Shown piece after piece: positions 4,883 to 5,235 of a DNA stretch of 5,235 nt. The notes under the pieces are model-generated. The model had not been told where the DNA came from, searched no databases, and was given only the letters and a program-made list of their open reading frames with translations. Every line of letters begins with the position of its first letter. The stretch's first letter is position 1. The translations under genes were made by a program, and so were the position numbers. This DNA is from an uncultured Collinsella sp. (lineage in GTDB: Bacteria; Actinomycetota; Coriobacteriia; Coriobacteriales; Coriobacteriaceae): positions 1 through 5,235 of the forward strand of contig CAAELZ010000069.1 of the NCBI GenBank assembly GCA_900756945.1, read 5' to 3'.

Positions 4883-5235
4883 ATGTTTCCAGTCGGCATT
4901 GACGTAAGTAAAAAAAACCTGGATCTTTGCATGCTTTATGACGGTATCAAAGGACGCATAAAAACCCGTAACATCCAGAATAACAGACATTCAGTTGAAA
5001 ATATTCTTCGCTGGCTCAGGCTTCAACATTGCAGTCCGGAAGATGTTCATGTGGTAATGGAAGCTACCGGTGTTTATCACGAACGGCTGGCCACTGAATT
5101 ACATGATGCCGGTTTCCGGGTTTCTCTGGCCAACCCTCACCGTAGTCGGGAGTTTGCGCGTGGCATGGGAATCATGACAAAAACAGATAAGGTGGATGCG
5201 TATATGCTGGCCTGTTACGCATTCCTTAAGAAGCC
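4883..5235 (+). CDS. IS110-family DEDD recombinase (transposase), 3' end outside window
   Basis: RNA-guided recombinase of the IS110 family, which excises the element as a circle and inserts it at a target read by the bridge RNA. Only the first 117 codons are present. They cover the RuvC-like N-terminal domain, with all four acidic residues in their usual contexts: D7 in VGIDVSKK, E60 in VVMEATGVYHE, and D102 and D105 in MTKTDKVDAYML. NPHRSREFARGMG (84-96) is also typical. The C-terminal transposase domain with its catalytic serine, and the right end of the element, lie beyond the window. The start is supported by a strong ribosome site. Codons ending in A or T are frequent (AAA, GAT, ATT), unlike the GC-ending codons upstream, pointing to later acquisition from another host. 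Nothing in the visible part is broken. Confidence 0.92.
   Translation, partial: MFPVGIDVSKKNLDLCMLYDGIKGRIKTRNIQNNRHSVENILRWLRLQHCSPEDVHVVMEATGVYHERLATELHDAGFRVSLANPHRSREFARGMGIMTKTDKVDAYMLACYAFLKK

Larger units (their letters stand above)
4659..5235 (+). mobile_element. IS110-family insertion sequence, left end and 5' part
   Basis: A plus-strand IS110-family element that appears to have inserted into the IS5 transposase gene. The left border lies between about 4656 and 4672, where transposase homology ends; a CT dinucleotide at 4665-4666 is one possible insertion core, since IS110-group elements often use CT. About 220 bp of structured non-coding leader precede the recombinase gene, which leaves the window. 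Such elements lack long terminal inverted repeats, so the exact edge cannot be fixed from one end. Base composition is visibly AT-richer than the tLST genes. Confidence 0.75.

Noticed and set aside
1..5235. CRISPR arrays, tRNA or rRNA genes
   Set aside because: No regularly spaced direct repeats and no tRNA or rRNA signature were seen on either strand.

Overview
This window carries the downstream end of a gene cluster that I recognise from gene order as the transmissible locus of stress tolerance (tLST, also called the locus of heat resistance, LHR). This GC-rich proteobacterial island occurs in Enterobacteriaceae, Pseudomonas and beta-proteobacteria. Four genes run head to tail on the plus strand: a KefB/KefC-type K+/H+ antiporter (5' end outside the window), a PsiE-family membrane protein, an HtpX-like M48 membrane metalloprotease, and a membrane-anchored DegP/DegS-type serine protease with one PDZ domain. 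The identification rests on gene order plus family-level protein recognition. The earlier tLST genes (small heat shock proteins, ClpK, YfdX, HdeD, thioredoxin) lie outside the window.

The four genes look like one transcription unit. kefB and psiE overlap by 4 bp, psiE and the M48 gene by 23 bp, and only 24 bp separate the M48 gene from degP. Together they suggest a cell-envelope stress module: ion/pH homeostasis plus protein quality control at the inner membrane and in the periplasm. That joint role is inference from the families.

After degP the character changes. Positions 4039-4262 hold no convincing gene but contain a 12-bp perfect palindrome and three hairpin-forming inverted repeats. 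From about 4113 to 4660, on the minus strand, lies the 3' part of an IS5-family insertion sequence; only the C-terminal ~130 residues of its transposase remain.

That remnant is cut by a plus-strand IS110-family element starting near 4660. Its DEDD recombinase gene starts at 4883 and runs off the window. It is visibly more AT-rich than the rest, so it probably came from a different, perhaps enterobacterial, host background. The ~220 bp in front of the recombinase has several nested stem-loops and is where IS110-group elements encode their bridge RNA; I propose a bridge RNA candidate there.

The host is most likely a gammaproteobacterium, or possibly a beta-proteobacterium, carrying a mobile stress island whose downstream border has been remodelled by nested IS insertions. 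Every family seen is known; the least described part is the IS110 leader RNA and the IS-scarred border.
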